Assembly: GCF_900114435.1 (NCBI RefSeq)
Contig: NZ_FOZK01000002.1
Span: forward strand, 930,001-994,000
DNA: 64,000 nucleotides
Direction of reading: 5' to 3'
Source: Halomicrobium zhouii
Lineage (GTDB): Archaea; Halobacteriota; Halobacteria; Halobacteriales; Haloarculaceae
Made by a program: the position numbers and the translations under genes. This document shows positions 43,642-52,621 of the stretch, in pieces; the first letter of the stretch is position 1; each line of letters opens with the position of its first letter. The notes under the pieces are model-generated. The model worked only from the letters and a program-made list of their open reading frames with translations, searched no databases and had not been told where the DNA came from.

Positions 43642-43789
43642 GCCCGGGCCGGTCCCGGTGGACGGTGATGGATAGGCGGGGCACCGGCCCGGGCAATACA
43701 CGGTGGCCCCGTCATCTGCCTTAAGGGTTCGGAGGTGGAGCAACCGAACGGGCGGGAATGAAAGGGGCCGGGCGCCCGGGGGCTTTCAC
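43642..43789. ncRNA. structured intergenic tract, possible small RNA
   Basis: A perfect 12-bp stem pairs GCCCGGGCCGGT (43642-43653) with ACCGGCCCGGGC (43683-43694). A competing stem pairs CGGGGCACCG (43677-43686) with CGGTGGCCCCG (43701-43711). Further hairpins are GTTCGG/CCGAAC (43727-43749) and a TGAAAG...CTTTCA palindrome (about 43759-43788). On the minus strand a TATA-like CTTAAGG (about 43719-43726) lies 25 nt before the big stem, which is followed by GCTGTTTTGG. A minus-strand hairpin RNA is possible. The proS TATA box is downstream, so this is not the proS leader. Confidence 0.35.
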
Positions 43790-43870
43790 GTTGGTATCGT
43801 CCATCGGTATCGCCACTCCAAGGCCTGCGAAACACAGCGCGTTTATTCCCCCCACGAATCAATACCAGGT

Positions 43871-45325
43871 ATGACCGACGAGCAGGACCTGGGAATCACG
43901 AGTTCGAAGTCCCACCAGACGGGTGACTGGTACGCGGAGGTCGTCCAGAAAGGGGAGATGGCCGACTACGCTCCCATGGGCGGCTTCATCGTCACGCGCC
44001 CGCGCGGATACGCGGTGTGGGAACGACTGCAGGAGAACCTCGACGGCTGGTTCAAGGAGACGGGCGTCCAGAACGCCTACTTCCCGCTGTTCATCCCCGA
44101 GAGCTACCTGGAGAAGGAGAAGGACATCGTCGAGGGGTTCGACCCCGAGGTGGCCTGGGTCACCCACGGCGGCAACGAGGAACTGGAAGAGCGCCTGGCG
44201 GTCCGGCCGACGAGCGAGTCCATCATCGCGCCGTTCCTGGCCCAGTGGACGCGCTCACACCGTGACCTGCCCCTCCGGCTGAACCAGTGGTGTTCGGTCG
44301 TGCGCTGGGAGGCCACGGAGACCAAGCCGTTCTTCCGGACGAAGGAGTTCCTCTGGCAGGAGGGCCACACGGCCCACGCCGACGAGGAGAGCGCCTGGGA
44401 CGAGACGATGACGCGCCTCGACCAGTACGAGCGCCTCTACGAGGAGGTGATGGCGATGCCCGTCATGAAGGGTCGCAAGCCCGAACACGACAAGTTCCCC
44501 GGCGCGCACACGACGAGCACCGTCGAGGCGCTGATGCCCGACGGGAAGTCCGTCCAGGGGGGCACCTCCCACTACCTCGGGACCTCCTTCGCGGAGGCAT
44601 TCGACATCGAGTTCGTCGACGAGGACGAGGAGATGCAGACGGCCCACACCACCTCGTGGGGCCTCTCCTGGCGCGCGATGGGCGCGCTCATCATGACCCA
44701 CTCCGACGACCAGGGACTCGTCCTCCCGCCGGCCGTCGCGCCCGAGCAGGTCGTCGTCGTCCCCATCTACTCCGAGGACACCCAGGAGGAGATCCTGGAG
44801 TACTCGGCCGACATCGCCGCGGAACTCGACGAGGCGGGCGTCCGCGTCCACCTCGACGACCGCGACCACCGCAACCCCGGGTTCAAGTACAACGACTGGG
44901 AGCTCAAGGGCGTCCCGCTGCGTATCGAAGTCGGCCCCAACGAGATGGCAGACGGCGAGGTCACCTTCTCCCACCGGCCCGACGGCGAATCGATCACCGA
45001 GAGCCGCGAGGACCTGCCCGCGACTGTCGAGGAACACCTCGACGCCGTCTTCGCCAAGCTCTACGCCAGCGCCGAAGAGACCCTGGAAGGGGAGATACGC
45101 GAGGCCGAATCCCGCGAGGAGATACTCGGGACCCTCGGCCAGCACGGCGGCTACGTCGAGACCGGCTGGTGCGGCGACGAGGCCTGCGAAGAGCCCATCA
45201 AGGACGCCATCGCCGCCGAGATCGTGATGGTGCCCCTCGACCGCGACGAGGAACCGATCCACGACGAGTGTGCCATCTGCGGTGAAGAGGCCGAAGAGAC
45301 GGCGTACTTCGCGAAGAGCTACTAG
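43871..45325 (+). CDS. proS: prolyl-tRNA synthetase, archaeal/eukaryotic type
   Basis: A 484-residue class II synthetase charging tRNA-Pro. Motif 2 lies in QWCSVVRWEATETKPFFRTKEFLWQEGHTAH (about 142-172). TTSTVEALMPDGKSVQGGTSHYLG is the proline and ATP site, and motif 3 is in the GLSWRAMGALIMTHSDDQGLVLPP stretch. There is no bacterial editing insert. The C-terminal extension carries two cysteine pairs (CGDEAC and CAIC) typical of the zinc-bearing archaeal form. A TATA-like GTTTATTC at about 43841 suggests a leaderless start at ATG 43871; the longer open frame upstream is not coding-like. Confidence 0.97.
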   Translation: MTDEQDLGITSSKSHQTGDWYAEVVQKGEMADYAPMGGFIVTRPRGYAVWERLQENLDGWFKETGVQNAYFPLFIPESYLEKEKDIVEGFDPEVAWVTHGGNEELEERLAVRPTSESIIAPFLAQWTRSHRDLPLRLNQWCSVVRWEATETKPFFRTKEFLWQEGHTAHADEESAWDETMTRLDQYERLYEEVMAMPVMKGRKPEHDKFPGAHTTSTVEALMPDGKSVQGGTSHYLGTSFAEAFDIEFVDEDEEMQTAHTTSWGLSWRAMGALIMTHSDDQGLVLPPAVAPEQVVVVPIYSEDTQEEILEYSADIAAELDEAGVRVHLDDRDHRNPGFKYNDWELKGVPLRIEVGPNEMADGEVTFSHRPDGESITESREDLPATVEEHLDAVFAKLYASAEETLEGEIREAESREEILGTLGQHGGYVETGWCGDEACEEPIKDAIAAEIVMVPLDRDEEPIHDECAICGEEAEETAYFAKSY

Positions 45326-45775
45326 CGGACCGCGGCGTCCCGTTTTCCGTCGCGATTCGTTCTTCTGGGAGCGGGAGCGTTCGAAACCTGGTCGCCGGGA
45401 TAGCCGTCACTGACCGTGTGGGTGCGCGCAGAGAACCGATGCCTGTACCGGTCAGTCGAACGAGTTGGGGAGGGAGCGTGTGACATTTCCGGCGCCCCCA
45501 GGGAATCGTGTTCCGCCATCCCGTATAAATCACCGTCAGACTTCGGTCGGACGACCGGCAGACTGTGGGAGCCTTCCTCACCGCCCTGGCCCCGACGATA
45601 CCACGAGACTGCCGATCTATCACGATAGATTGTTCCTTAATCGTATAATAGGTGACCTTATTGGTCTAAATGGATTTAAGAACTAAAACAAAACTGCCCC
45701 GTTCCTCATGGTTTGTCAGCCATTCGGCGAACGAATTCCGATTCACTTTTAACTCCATTATACAAACGTCCAGTT
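45326..45775. other. intergenic region upstream of gdh
   Basis: No gene is seen. From left to right: GC-rich sequence; a strong TATA-like CCGTATAAATC at about 45524-45534 with no gene start after it; a palindromic operator candidate (45615-45630); an AT-rich run with GTATAATAGG (about 45642-45651) and GATTTAAG; and the likely gdh TATA box CTTTTAACT at about 45746-45754. The length suggests elaborate regulation of gdh. Confidence 0.5.
45615..45630. promoter_or_regulatory. palindromic operator candidate upstream of gdh
   Basis: ATCTATC and GATAGAT form a perfect 7-bp inverted repeat separated by AC. Read on the minus strand it matches, at 14 of 16 positions, the site at 47207-47222 before the glutamate synthase gene. 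It lies about 120 bp upstream of the likely gdh TATA box. A shared regulator of ammonia assimilation is inferred. Confidence 0.5.
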
Positions 45776-47032
45776 ATGGCAGACGACGTCAATCCGTTCG
45801 AGAGCTTACAGGAACAGGTCGACGACGCTGCGGCGTACCTCGACATCGACGAGGGTATGCTCACTCGCATCAAGAACCCGGAGCGCATCCTCGAGACGAA
45901 CCTCTCCGTCGAGATGGACGACGGCGACATCGAGGTCTTCCGCGCGTTCCGCTCGCAGTTCAACGGCGACCGCGGGCCGTACAAGGGTGGCATCCGCTAT
46001 CACCCGCAGGTGTCCCGCGACGAGGTCAAGGCCCTCTCGGGCTGGATGGTGTACAAGTGTGCGACAGTCGGCATCCCGCTGGGCGGCGGCAAGGGCGGCA
46101 TCATCATCGACCCCGACGAGTACTCCGAGGCCGAACTGGAGCGGATCACCAGGTCGTTCGCGAAGGAACTCACGCCCCTCATCGGCGAGGACCGGGACGT
46201 CCCCGCGCCGGACGTCAACACCGGCCAGCGCGAGATGAACTGGATCAAGGACACCTACGAGACCCTCGAAAACACCACCGAGCCCGGCGTCATCACGGGC
46301 AAGGATCTGGCCTCCGGCGGGAGCGAGGGCCGCGTCGAGGCGACCGGTCGCTCGACCGTCATCGCTGCGCGCGAGGCATTCGACTACCTCGACAAGGACG
46401 TCGAGGGCGCCACCGTCGCTGTCCAGGGCTACGGGAACGCCGGCTGGATCTCCGCGAAGCTCATCGAGGAGATGGGTGGGACGGTCGTCGCCGTCTCCGA
46501 CTCCAGTGGCGGCGTCTACAGCGAGGACGGCTTCGATGCCGTCGCCGCGAAGGACCACAAGCGCGAGACCGGAAGCGTCGTCGGCTTCGAGGGCGCCGAC
46601 GAGGAGGTCACCAACGACGAGCTGCTCCAGCTCGACGTCGACCTGCTGATCCCGGCGGCCCTCGAGAACGCCATAACCGAGGAGATCGCCGAGGGCGTCC
46701 AGGCGGACGTCATCTCAGAGGCCGCCAACGGCCCGATCACCCCGAAGGGCGACGACGTGCTCGCCGAGAAGGACGTCATCGTCGTGCCCGACATCCTGGC
46801 CAACGCCGGGGGCGTCACCGTCTCCTACTTCGAGTGGGTCCAGAACCGACAGCGCTTCTACTGGGAGGAAGAGCGCGTCAACGACGAACTCGAATCGATC
46901 ATCGTCGAACAGTTCTGGAACCTCGTGGACGCCTACGAGGACCACGACCTGCCGACGCTTCGCAACGCGGCGTACGTCGTGGCCCTCCAGCGCGTCGTCC
47001 AGTCGGCCGAGGAAGGCGGCGTCTGGCCCTAG
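45776..47032 (+). CDS. gdh: glutamate dehydrogenase
   Basis: A 418-residue hexameric-type GDH interconverting 2-oxoglutarate plus ammonia and glutamate. The substrate domain carries GGIRYHP, the catalytic PLGGGKGG near residue 105, and [14 protein letters not shown] near 142. The cofactor domain has VQGYGNAGW near 222, with a Gly-rich loop ending in Asp in [11 protein letters not shown] versus NADP preference cannot be settled by eye. The ATG at 45776 is preferred because a TATA-like CTTTTAACT is about 26 nt upstream. It is followed by the glutamate synthase gene on the same strand with its own promoter. Confidence 0.96.
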   Translation: MADDVNPFESLQEQVDDAAAYLDIDEGMLTRIKNPERILETNLSVEMDDGDIEVFRAFRSQFNGDRGPYKGGIRYHPQVSRDEVKALSGWMVYKCATVGIPLGGGKGGIIIDPDEYSEAELERITRSFAKELTPLIGEDRDVPAPDVNTGQREMNWIKDTYETLENTTEPGVITGKDLASGGSEGRVEATGRSTVIAAREAFDYLDKDVEGATVAVQGYGNAGWISAKLIEEMGGTVVAVSDSSGGVYSEDGFDAVAAKDHKRETGSVVGFEGADEEVTNDELLQLDVDLLIPAALENAITEEIAEGVQADVISEAANGPITPKGDDVLAEKDVIVVPDILANAGGVTVSYFEWVQNRQRFYWEEERVNDELESIIVEQFWNLVDAYEDHDLPTLRNAAYVVALQRVVQSAEEGGVWP

Positions 47033-47303
47033 CTGACCGCCTCACTGCCAGCCCGCCCGGATAACCCTCAGACTATTCGACGTTCGAACAATTCTTTTGC
47101 CTAGTTACGACTATTTGTCGGCGTCGAATTCAAGTTGTTACGCGTTCTTTCGTTTCTCGTGGCTGGCTGCGCCTCGTCGACTGCGATCACTGGCCCGATC
47201 GTGGTGATTTACCGTGATAGATATATATCGCCTTAAATGTGATAGTACAACCCTAATACCTTCAGGAGTACGCTCTTAATCGATGGAATCAACGTACGGG
47301 TAG
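47033..47303. promoter_or_regulatory. gltB promoter region with operator candidate
   Basis: A 16-bp site ATTTACCGTGATAGAT at 47207-47222 matches the gdh operator candidate at 14 of 16 bases and is followed by an alternating TATATAT run, CCTTAA, and another GTGATAG at 47239-47245. A TATA-like CTCTTAATC at about 47273-47281 lies 26 nt before the ATG at 47304, supporting a leaderless start. Nothing gene-like is present. Confidence 0.5.
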
Positions 47304-50300
47304 ATGACTGGAGAAGACGCGACTGGTGAGGCCACGGGCGCCGCAGGGCTCGCGGACCCCACCGACGAACGGTCGAACTGTGGCGTCGGGGTCGTCATGG
47401 ACCTCGACGGCGGCTCCGAACACTGGGTCGTACAGGACGGGATCGAACTGCTCGGGAACCTGGAGCACCGCGGCACCACCGGTGCCGAGGAGAACACCGG
47501 CGACGGCGCCGGTATCATGCTCCAGATGCCGCACGACTTTTTCGCCGACGAGGTGGACGCGGACCTGGGCGAGCCCGGCGAGTACGCCGTCGGCACGCTC
47601 TTCCTCCCGCAGGACGAGGACGCCGCCGCCGAACTGATCGACGTCGTCGAATCCGCGTTCGCCGACGAGGGCCTCGACGTCGTCGCCTGGCGGTCCGTCC
47701 CCACGAACAACGAGGAACTCGGCGCGACCGCACTGGAATCCGAACCGTCCGTGATGCAGGTGTTCGTCCGCTCGACTGACGGGCTAACCGGCGAGGCGTT
47801 CGACCGACGCCTGTACGTCGCCCGGCGCGTGCTTGAGAACACCGTCGAGGCGGAACAGCCGCCGGGTCACGAGCGCTTCTACGTCTGCTCGCTCGACCGC
47901 GAAACGATCGTCTACAAGGGCCTCCTCACTGCCGAGCAGCTACCGACCTACTTCCCCGACCTGATCGACGAGCGCATCGAGTCGACGTTCGCGCTCGTCC
48001 ACGCGCGATTCTCGACCAACACCCTCGGTGCCTGGCATCTCGCCCACCCCTACAGGAACATTATCCACAACGGCGAGTTCAACACCATCCAGGGCAACAT
48101 CAACTGGATGCGCGCCCGCGAGACGGACATCGCGAGCGAGGCCTTCGGGGACCGGTCGGCGCGAAGCGCCGACGAACGAGCGAGCGGTGACGAACCGCGA
48201 GCAGAGATAGAGAAGATCAAGCCGATCATCGACGACCCCGAGCAGTCCGACACCGCCAGCGTCGACAACGCCCTCGAACTGCTCCTCCAGGGCGGCCGCG
48301 ACCTGCCCCACGCGCTCCGGATGCTCGTTCCCGAGGCCTGGCGCGGCGAGTTGAACGACGTGCAGGGCGACCGCCGTGACTTCTACGACTACCACGCCTC
48401 GCTCGTCGAACCGTGGGACGGCCCCGCGCTCGTCGCGGCGACCGACGGCGACCGCATCGGCGCGGTCCTCGACCGGAACGGCCTGCGCCCCTGCCGGTAC
48501 GACGTGCTCGAAGACAACACGCTCGTGATGGCCTCGGAGGCCGGTGCACTCGACCACAGCCCGGAGGAGATCGCCGAACGCGGGCGACTCCAGCCAGGCC
48601 AGTGTTTCCTCGCCGACCCCGCAGAGGGCCGTGTCATCTCCGACGAGGAAGTGTTCGAGGACATTACCGACGAGAAGTACGGCGAGTGGGTCGCCGAAGA
48701 GCAAGTTCACCTCGACGACCTCACCGACCGGGCTGACCCGCTCCCACGCTCAGCAGTCGACGACCTCCGGAGCCACCAGGCCGTCTACGGCTACACGTAC
48801 GACGAGGTCGACCACCTCATCGAACCGATGGCCCACAAGGGCAAGGATCCCGTCGGCTCGATGGGCGACGACACGCCGCTGTCCGTCCTCTCGCAGTTCA
48901 ACCGCCCGCTGTTTACCTACTTCAAACAGCTCTTCGCTCAGGTGACGAACCCGCCGCTGGACAACATCCGTGAGGAACTCGTCACCTCCCTGGAGTCGCG
49001 ACTCGGCTACCAGCGCAACATCCTGGACGAGTCGCCCGAACACGCCCGACAGCTCGTGCTCGACTCGCCGGTCCTCACCGACGAGGAGACGACTGCGATC
49101 AAGGAGCTGGACGCCAACGGCCTCTCGACGGCCGTCGTGGACATCACCTACGACGAGTCCGAGACGGACCTGGAAGCCGCCGTCGAAACGGTCCGCGACG
49201 AGGCGACCGAGGCCGCGACCGAACACGACGTCGTCGTTCTCTCCGACCGCGCGGCCGGCCCGGACCGGGCCCCCATCCCGAGCCTGCTCGCCGTGGGTGG
49301 CGTCCACCATCACCTCGTTCGCAACGGCCTCCGCAACCACGTCGGCCTCGTGGTGGAGTCGGGCGACCCGCGGACGTCCCACCACGTCGCGACGCTGGTC
49401 GGCTACGGCGCCGGCGCGGTCAACCCCTACCTGGCCTACCAGACCATCGAGGACCTGGTCGCCGGCCCGGACGGCGCCGACACGGACGAAGCGATCCAGT
49501 CGTACGTGAAGGCCGTCGAGGACGGCCTGCTGAAGACGATGGCCCGGATGGGGATCTCGACGGTCGAGTCCTACCAGGGCGCCCAGATCTTCGAGGCCGT
49601 CGGGCTCGACTCCGACTTCGTCGCCGAGTACTTCGAGGGCACTACCTGCCGAACGGAGGGCATCGACGTCGAGGACGTCGAGGAGGACCTGCTCCGCCGG
49701 CACGAAATCGCCTGGAGCGAGGACGAACCGGAGATGGAACGCCAGGGCGAGTACGAGTTCCGCTCGAACGGCATCCACCACCAGTGGAACCCGAGCACCG
49801 TCGGTGCGCTCCAGCAGGCAGTTCGCACCGGCGACTACGAGAAGTACCAGGAGTTCGCCGAGCAGATCAACGACCAGCAGCAGAACCTCCAGACCCTGCG
49901 CGGCCTCCTGGAGTTCGACGACGGGTCCCGGAACTCGATTCCCATCGAGGCGGTCGAACCCGTCGAAGATATCGTCAAACGGTTCGAGACGGCCGCGATG
50001 TCCCTGGGCTCGCTCTCGCCGGAGATGCACGAGAACAACGCCATCGCGATGAACCGGCTGGACGCCACCTCCAACACCGGCGAGGGCGGCGAACCGCCGG
50101 AACGGTTCGGCACCGAGAAGGAGTGTTCGACCAAGCAGGTCGCCTCCGGGCGCTTCGGCGTCACTTCGGGCTACCTCACCTCGGCGGACGAACTCCAGAT
50201 CAAGATGGCGCAGGGCTCCAAGCCCGGCGAGGGCGGCCACTTGCCGGGCAAGAAGGTCAACGAGATGATCGCCCACGTCCGTCACGCGACGCCGGGAGTC

Positions 50301-51911
50301 GGCCTCATCTCCCCGCCGCCCCAGCACGACATCTACTCCATCGAGGACCTCAAGCAGCTGATCCACGACCTGAAGGCCGGCAACCCCGAGGCGGACATCA
50401 ACGTCAAGCTGGTCGCCGAGGACGGCATCGGTACCATCGCCGCGGGCGTGGCCAAGGCCAACGCCGACGTGGTCCACATCTCGGGCCACTCCGGCGGCAC
50501 CGGCGCCTCGCCGAAGACGTCCATCAAGAACGTCGGCCTCCCGTGGGAGCTCGGACTGTCGGAGGCCAACCAGATGCTCCGCGCGACGGGGCTGCGATCG
50601 CGCATCAAGGTCACCACCGACGGCGGGATGAAGACCGGCCGTGACGTCGCGGTCGCCACGCTGTTGGGCGCCGAGGGGTACACCTTCGGCACCGCGTCGA
50701 TGGTCACCTCCGGCTGCGTGATGGCCCGCCAGTGCCACGAGAACACCTGCCCGGTCGGTATCGCCACCCAGAACGAGACGCTCCGCGAGCGCTTCCCCGG
50801 CGAGCCCCAGCACGTCATCAACTACATGACGTTCGTCGCCGAGGAACTCCGCGAGATCATGGCCGAACTCGGCTTCGCCACGGTCGACGAGATGGTCGGC
50901 CAGGTCGACGTCCTGCGCCAGCGCGACGACGTCGAGAACCCCAAGGCGAAGAAGCTCGACCTCTCGGGCCTGCTGGCCGAGCCCGCGGGCGACGACGACC
51001 CGTACAAAACCCGCGAGCAGAACCACGACGTCGACGAGCAACTCGACTGGGACCTGATCGACGCGGCCGAACCCGCGCTCGAACGCGGCGAGCCGGTCAC
51101 GATCGCGACGGACGTGGACAACGCCGACCGCGCGGTGGGCGCGACGCTGTCGAACCGGATCACCCGCGCTCATGGCGTCGGCGGCCTGGCGGACGACACC
51201 ATCCAGGTCGACTTCGACGGTTCGGCCGGCCAGTCCTTCGGCGCGTTCCTCCAGAGCGGCGTGACGATGAACCTCGTCGGCACCGCCAACGACTACGTCG
51301 GCAAGGGCCTCTCCGGCGGCAAGCTGATCGTCAGGACCCCCGAGGCCGCCGGCTACGACGCCGCCGAGAACATTCTCGTCGGCAACGTCGCGCTGTACGG
51401 CGCGACCGACGGCGAACTGTACGTCAATGGGATGGCCGGCGAGCGCTTCGGCGTCCGCAACTCCGGGGTCAAAGGCGTCGTCGAGGGCGTCGGCGACCAC
51501 GGCTGCGAGTACATGACCGGCGGCGCCGTCGCCGTCCTCGGCGACACGGGGAAGAACTTCGCGGCCGGCATGTCCGGCGGCGTCGCCTACGTCTACGACC
51601 CCGACGACGAGCTCGAAGCGAAGGCCAACACCGGAATGACGTCGCTCTCGACGACGCTCGAACCGAAGGACGAGGCGATGATCACCCGACTGGTACAGAA
51701 CCACGCGGCCTACACCGACTCGGACCGCGCGACGGAACTCCTCGACGACTGGGACGAGTCCCTCTCGGACTTCGTCCGCGTCCTCCCCGACGCCTACGCG
51801 GAGATCATTGCCGAGGGCGACCGTCACGACGTGCGCAACGAGCTGCCCGAGGCCGCGACGCCGACCGCCGACGGCGTCGACGCCGACTTCGCCGCCCAGA
51901 GCGACGACTGA
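47304..51911 (+). CDS. gltB: glutamate synthase, large subunit
   Basis: A 1535-residue protein. Residues 1-25 form a propeptide before Cys26 (NCGVGVV), the nucleophile of the class II glutamine amidotransferase domain (to about 420). The central domain and the FMN-binding synthase barrel follow (about 790-1190), with GGEPPERFG and SPPPQHDIYSIEDLKQLI. The 3Fe-4S cysteines are in SGCVMARQCHENTCPVG near residue 1140. The C-terminal GXGXG beta-helix runs from about 1240. It makes two glutamates from glutamine and 2-oxoglutarate. No small subunit is in the window, so ferredoxin may be the donor. Near residue 282 an 18-residue insertion is encoded by hairpin-rich DNA. Confidence 0.95.
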   Translation: MTGEDATGEATGAAGLADPTDERSNCGVGVVMDLDGGSEHWVVQDGIELLGNLEHRGTTGAEENTGDGAGIMLQMPHDFFADEVDADLGEPGEYAVGTLFLPQDEDAAAELIDVVESAFADEGLDVVAWRSVPTNNEELGATALESEPSVMQVFVRSTDGLTGEAFDRRLYVARRVLENTVEAEQPPGHERFYVCSLDRETIVYKGLLTAEQLPTYFPDLIDERIESTFALVHARFSTNTLGAWHLAHPYRNIIHNGEFNTIQGNINWMRARETDIASEAFGDRSARSADERASGDEPRAEIEKIKPIIDDPEQSDTASVDNALELLLQGGRDLPHALRMLVPEAWRGELNDVQGDRRDFYDYHASLVEPWDGPALVAATDGDRIGAVLDRNGLRPCRYDVLEDNTLVMASEAGALDHSPEEIAERGRLQPGQCFLADPAEGRVISDEEVFEDITDEKYGEWVAEEQVHLDDLTDRADPLPRSAVDDLRSHQAVYGYTYDEVDHLIEPMAHKGKDPVGSMGDDTPLSVLSQFNRPLFTYFKQLFAQVTNPPLDNIREELVTSLESRLGYQRNILDESPEHARQLVLDSPVLTDEETTAIKELDANGLSTAVVDITYDESETDLEAAVETVRDEATEAATEHDVVVLSDRAAGPDRAPIPSLLAVGGVHHHLVRNGLRNHVGLVVESGDPRTSHHVATLVGYGAGAVNPYLAYQTIEDLVAGPDGADTDEAIQSYVKAVEDGLLKTMARMGISTVESYQGAQIFEAVGLDSDFVAEYFEGTTCRTEGIDVEDVEEDLLRRHEIAWSEDEPEMERQGEYEFRSNGIHHQWNPSTVGALQQAVRTGDYEKYQEFAEQINDQQQNLQTLRGLLEFDDGSRNSIPIEAVEPVEDIVKRFETAAMSLGSLSPEMHENNAIAMNRLDATSNTGEGGEPPERFGTEKECSTKQVASGRFGVTSGYLTSADELQIKMAQGSKPGEGGHLPGKKVNEMIAHVRHATPGVGLISPPPQHDIYSIEDLKQLIHDLKAGNPEADINVKLVAEDGIGTIAAGVAKANADVVHISGHSGGTGASPKTSIKNVGLPWELGLSEANQMLRATGLRSRIKVTTDGGMKTGRDVAVATLLGAEGYTFGTASMVTSGCVMARQCHENTCPVGIATQNETLRERFPGEPQHVINYMTFVAEELREIMAELGFATVDEMVGQVDVLRQRDDVENPKAKKLDLSGLLAEPAGDDDPYKTREQNHDVDEQLDWDLIDAAEPALERGEPVTIATDVDNADRAVGATLSNRITRAHGVGGLADDTIQVDFDGSAGQSFGAFLQSGVTMNLVGTANDYVGKGLSGGKLIVRTPEAAGYDAAENILVGNVALYGATDGELYVNGMAGERFGVRNSGVKGVVEGVGDHGCEYMTGGAVAVLGDTGKNFAAGMSGGVAYVYDPDDELEAKANTGMTSLSTTLEPKDEAMITRLVQNHAAYTDSDRATELLDDWDESLSDFVRVLPDAYAEIIAEGDRHDVRNELPEAATPTADGVDADFAAQSDD
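48155..48198. repeat. two hairpins inside the gltB coding sequence
   Basis: GTCGGCGC and GCGCCGAC pair around GAA (48155-48173). A second hairpin GCGGT/ACCGC around GACGA follows (48184-48198). Together they encode the extra segment RSARSADERASGDEPRAE. Without it the flanking FGD and IEKIKPIIDD read as a normal gltB surface loop. The GAA loop matches that of intergenic hairpins at 23601 and 28920. Confidence 0.65.
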
Positions 51912-52030
51912 TAGTGGTGGTTGTAATTCGTTACCGGTGTTTCTTCGCAACCGGCCGGTTCAGCTCCGGTTCAGCTCCGGTTCACCACCGGTAGTGTCTG
52001 CCTCCTGAAAATAGTTACAACCACCACTAT
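51911..52030. mobile_element. 120-bp MITE-like element with 16-bp terminal inverted repeats
   Basis: ATAGTGGTGGTTGTAA (51911-51926) and its exact reverse complement (52015-52030) bound a 120-bp non-coding segment. Inside are two full 11-bp tandem units CCGGTTCAGCT and a partial third (about 51954-51985). The left end begins at the last base of the gltB stop codon. No target-site duplication is evident. No transposase is present, so it would be a non-autonomous element or the remnant of one. Confidence 0.7.
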
Positions 52031-52314
52031 GAGGGGCTGGACGGCTCCGTTCGTTCACTTTCGACTGTTTCTGTACGTGCCCGATCGTGGCTCGTTCGAG
52101 CGGCCCGGGGACGTTCGCTGTGTTCGAGATCGTGGTCACAGCGACGGCTTTGCCACCCGCTGACCGATACGTCGCTAACCGTTAGCAACTGTTTAGTGAA
52201 AACGGGGTCGGAAAGTCTGAATCACTCGACGCTTCGCTCGCTCAGCAGGGGCTGCACAGCAGGCCACAGGCTACGCGTGACCGAACACGGCGTCCGAGAA
52301 TCGCTCCTGGCCGA
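52031..52314. other. intergenic stretch without recognised features
   Basis: Nothing gene-like on either strand. An AT-richer patch CGTTAGCAACTGTTTAGTG at about 52177-52195 could be promoter-like, but no start follows at the right spacing. Confidence 0.4.
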
Positions 52315-52437
52315 CTACACCCACTCTTCGAGGCAGTCGGTCGAGCAGAAGGCCAGGTCGACGTTCGACTCGGTCTCCTCGACGTGTGCTCGAAGGGTGT
52401 ACGCGGTTCCGTCGGTGTCACAGTTGATGCATCCCAT
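52315..52437 (-). CDS. 40-residue treble-clef zinc finger protein
   Basis: A tiny gene, ATG at 52437 and TAG at 52317-52315. The layout is CINC (C3, C6), about 24 residues, then FCSTDC (C31, C35) and LEEWV, the pattern of minimal haloarchaeal zinc fingers with a C-terminal helix. A TATA-like CATAACAAACC on the minus strand lies about 27 nt upstream. Role unknown; small zinc fingers of this kind often mediate protein or nucleic-acid contacts. Confidence 0.8.
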   Translation of the reverse strand: MGCINCDTDGTAYTLRAHVEETESNVDLAFCSTDCLEEWV

Positions 52438-52621
52438 GGCCGATTAGTCGCACCGAGCGTGGTTTGTTATGAAGCTTTTACCGACCGCGGGCGATCGTCT
52501 GGCGGGCTGAATCGGCCTGAACGATCGTGAGGGACGACGGTCGCGGGAGCGGTCCGGCAGCTCCGCTCTCCCGGGCCCTGAACACCAGTAGGTTTTCACC
52601 TATCCCCGGTAAGAGAGGAGT

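Noticed and set aside
45713-45775. N-terminal extension of gdh from 45713
   Set aside because: The stretch includes the likely TATA box and adds a basic leader absent from the family; the ATG at 45776 gives the normal N-terminus.
48750-51950. 1066-codon open frame antisense to gltB
   Set aside because: GC-rich third positions remove stop codons on the opposite strand; the plus-strand gltB motifs are complete and the antisense translation is Val/Leu/Arg/Asp-biased with no domain.
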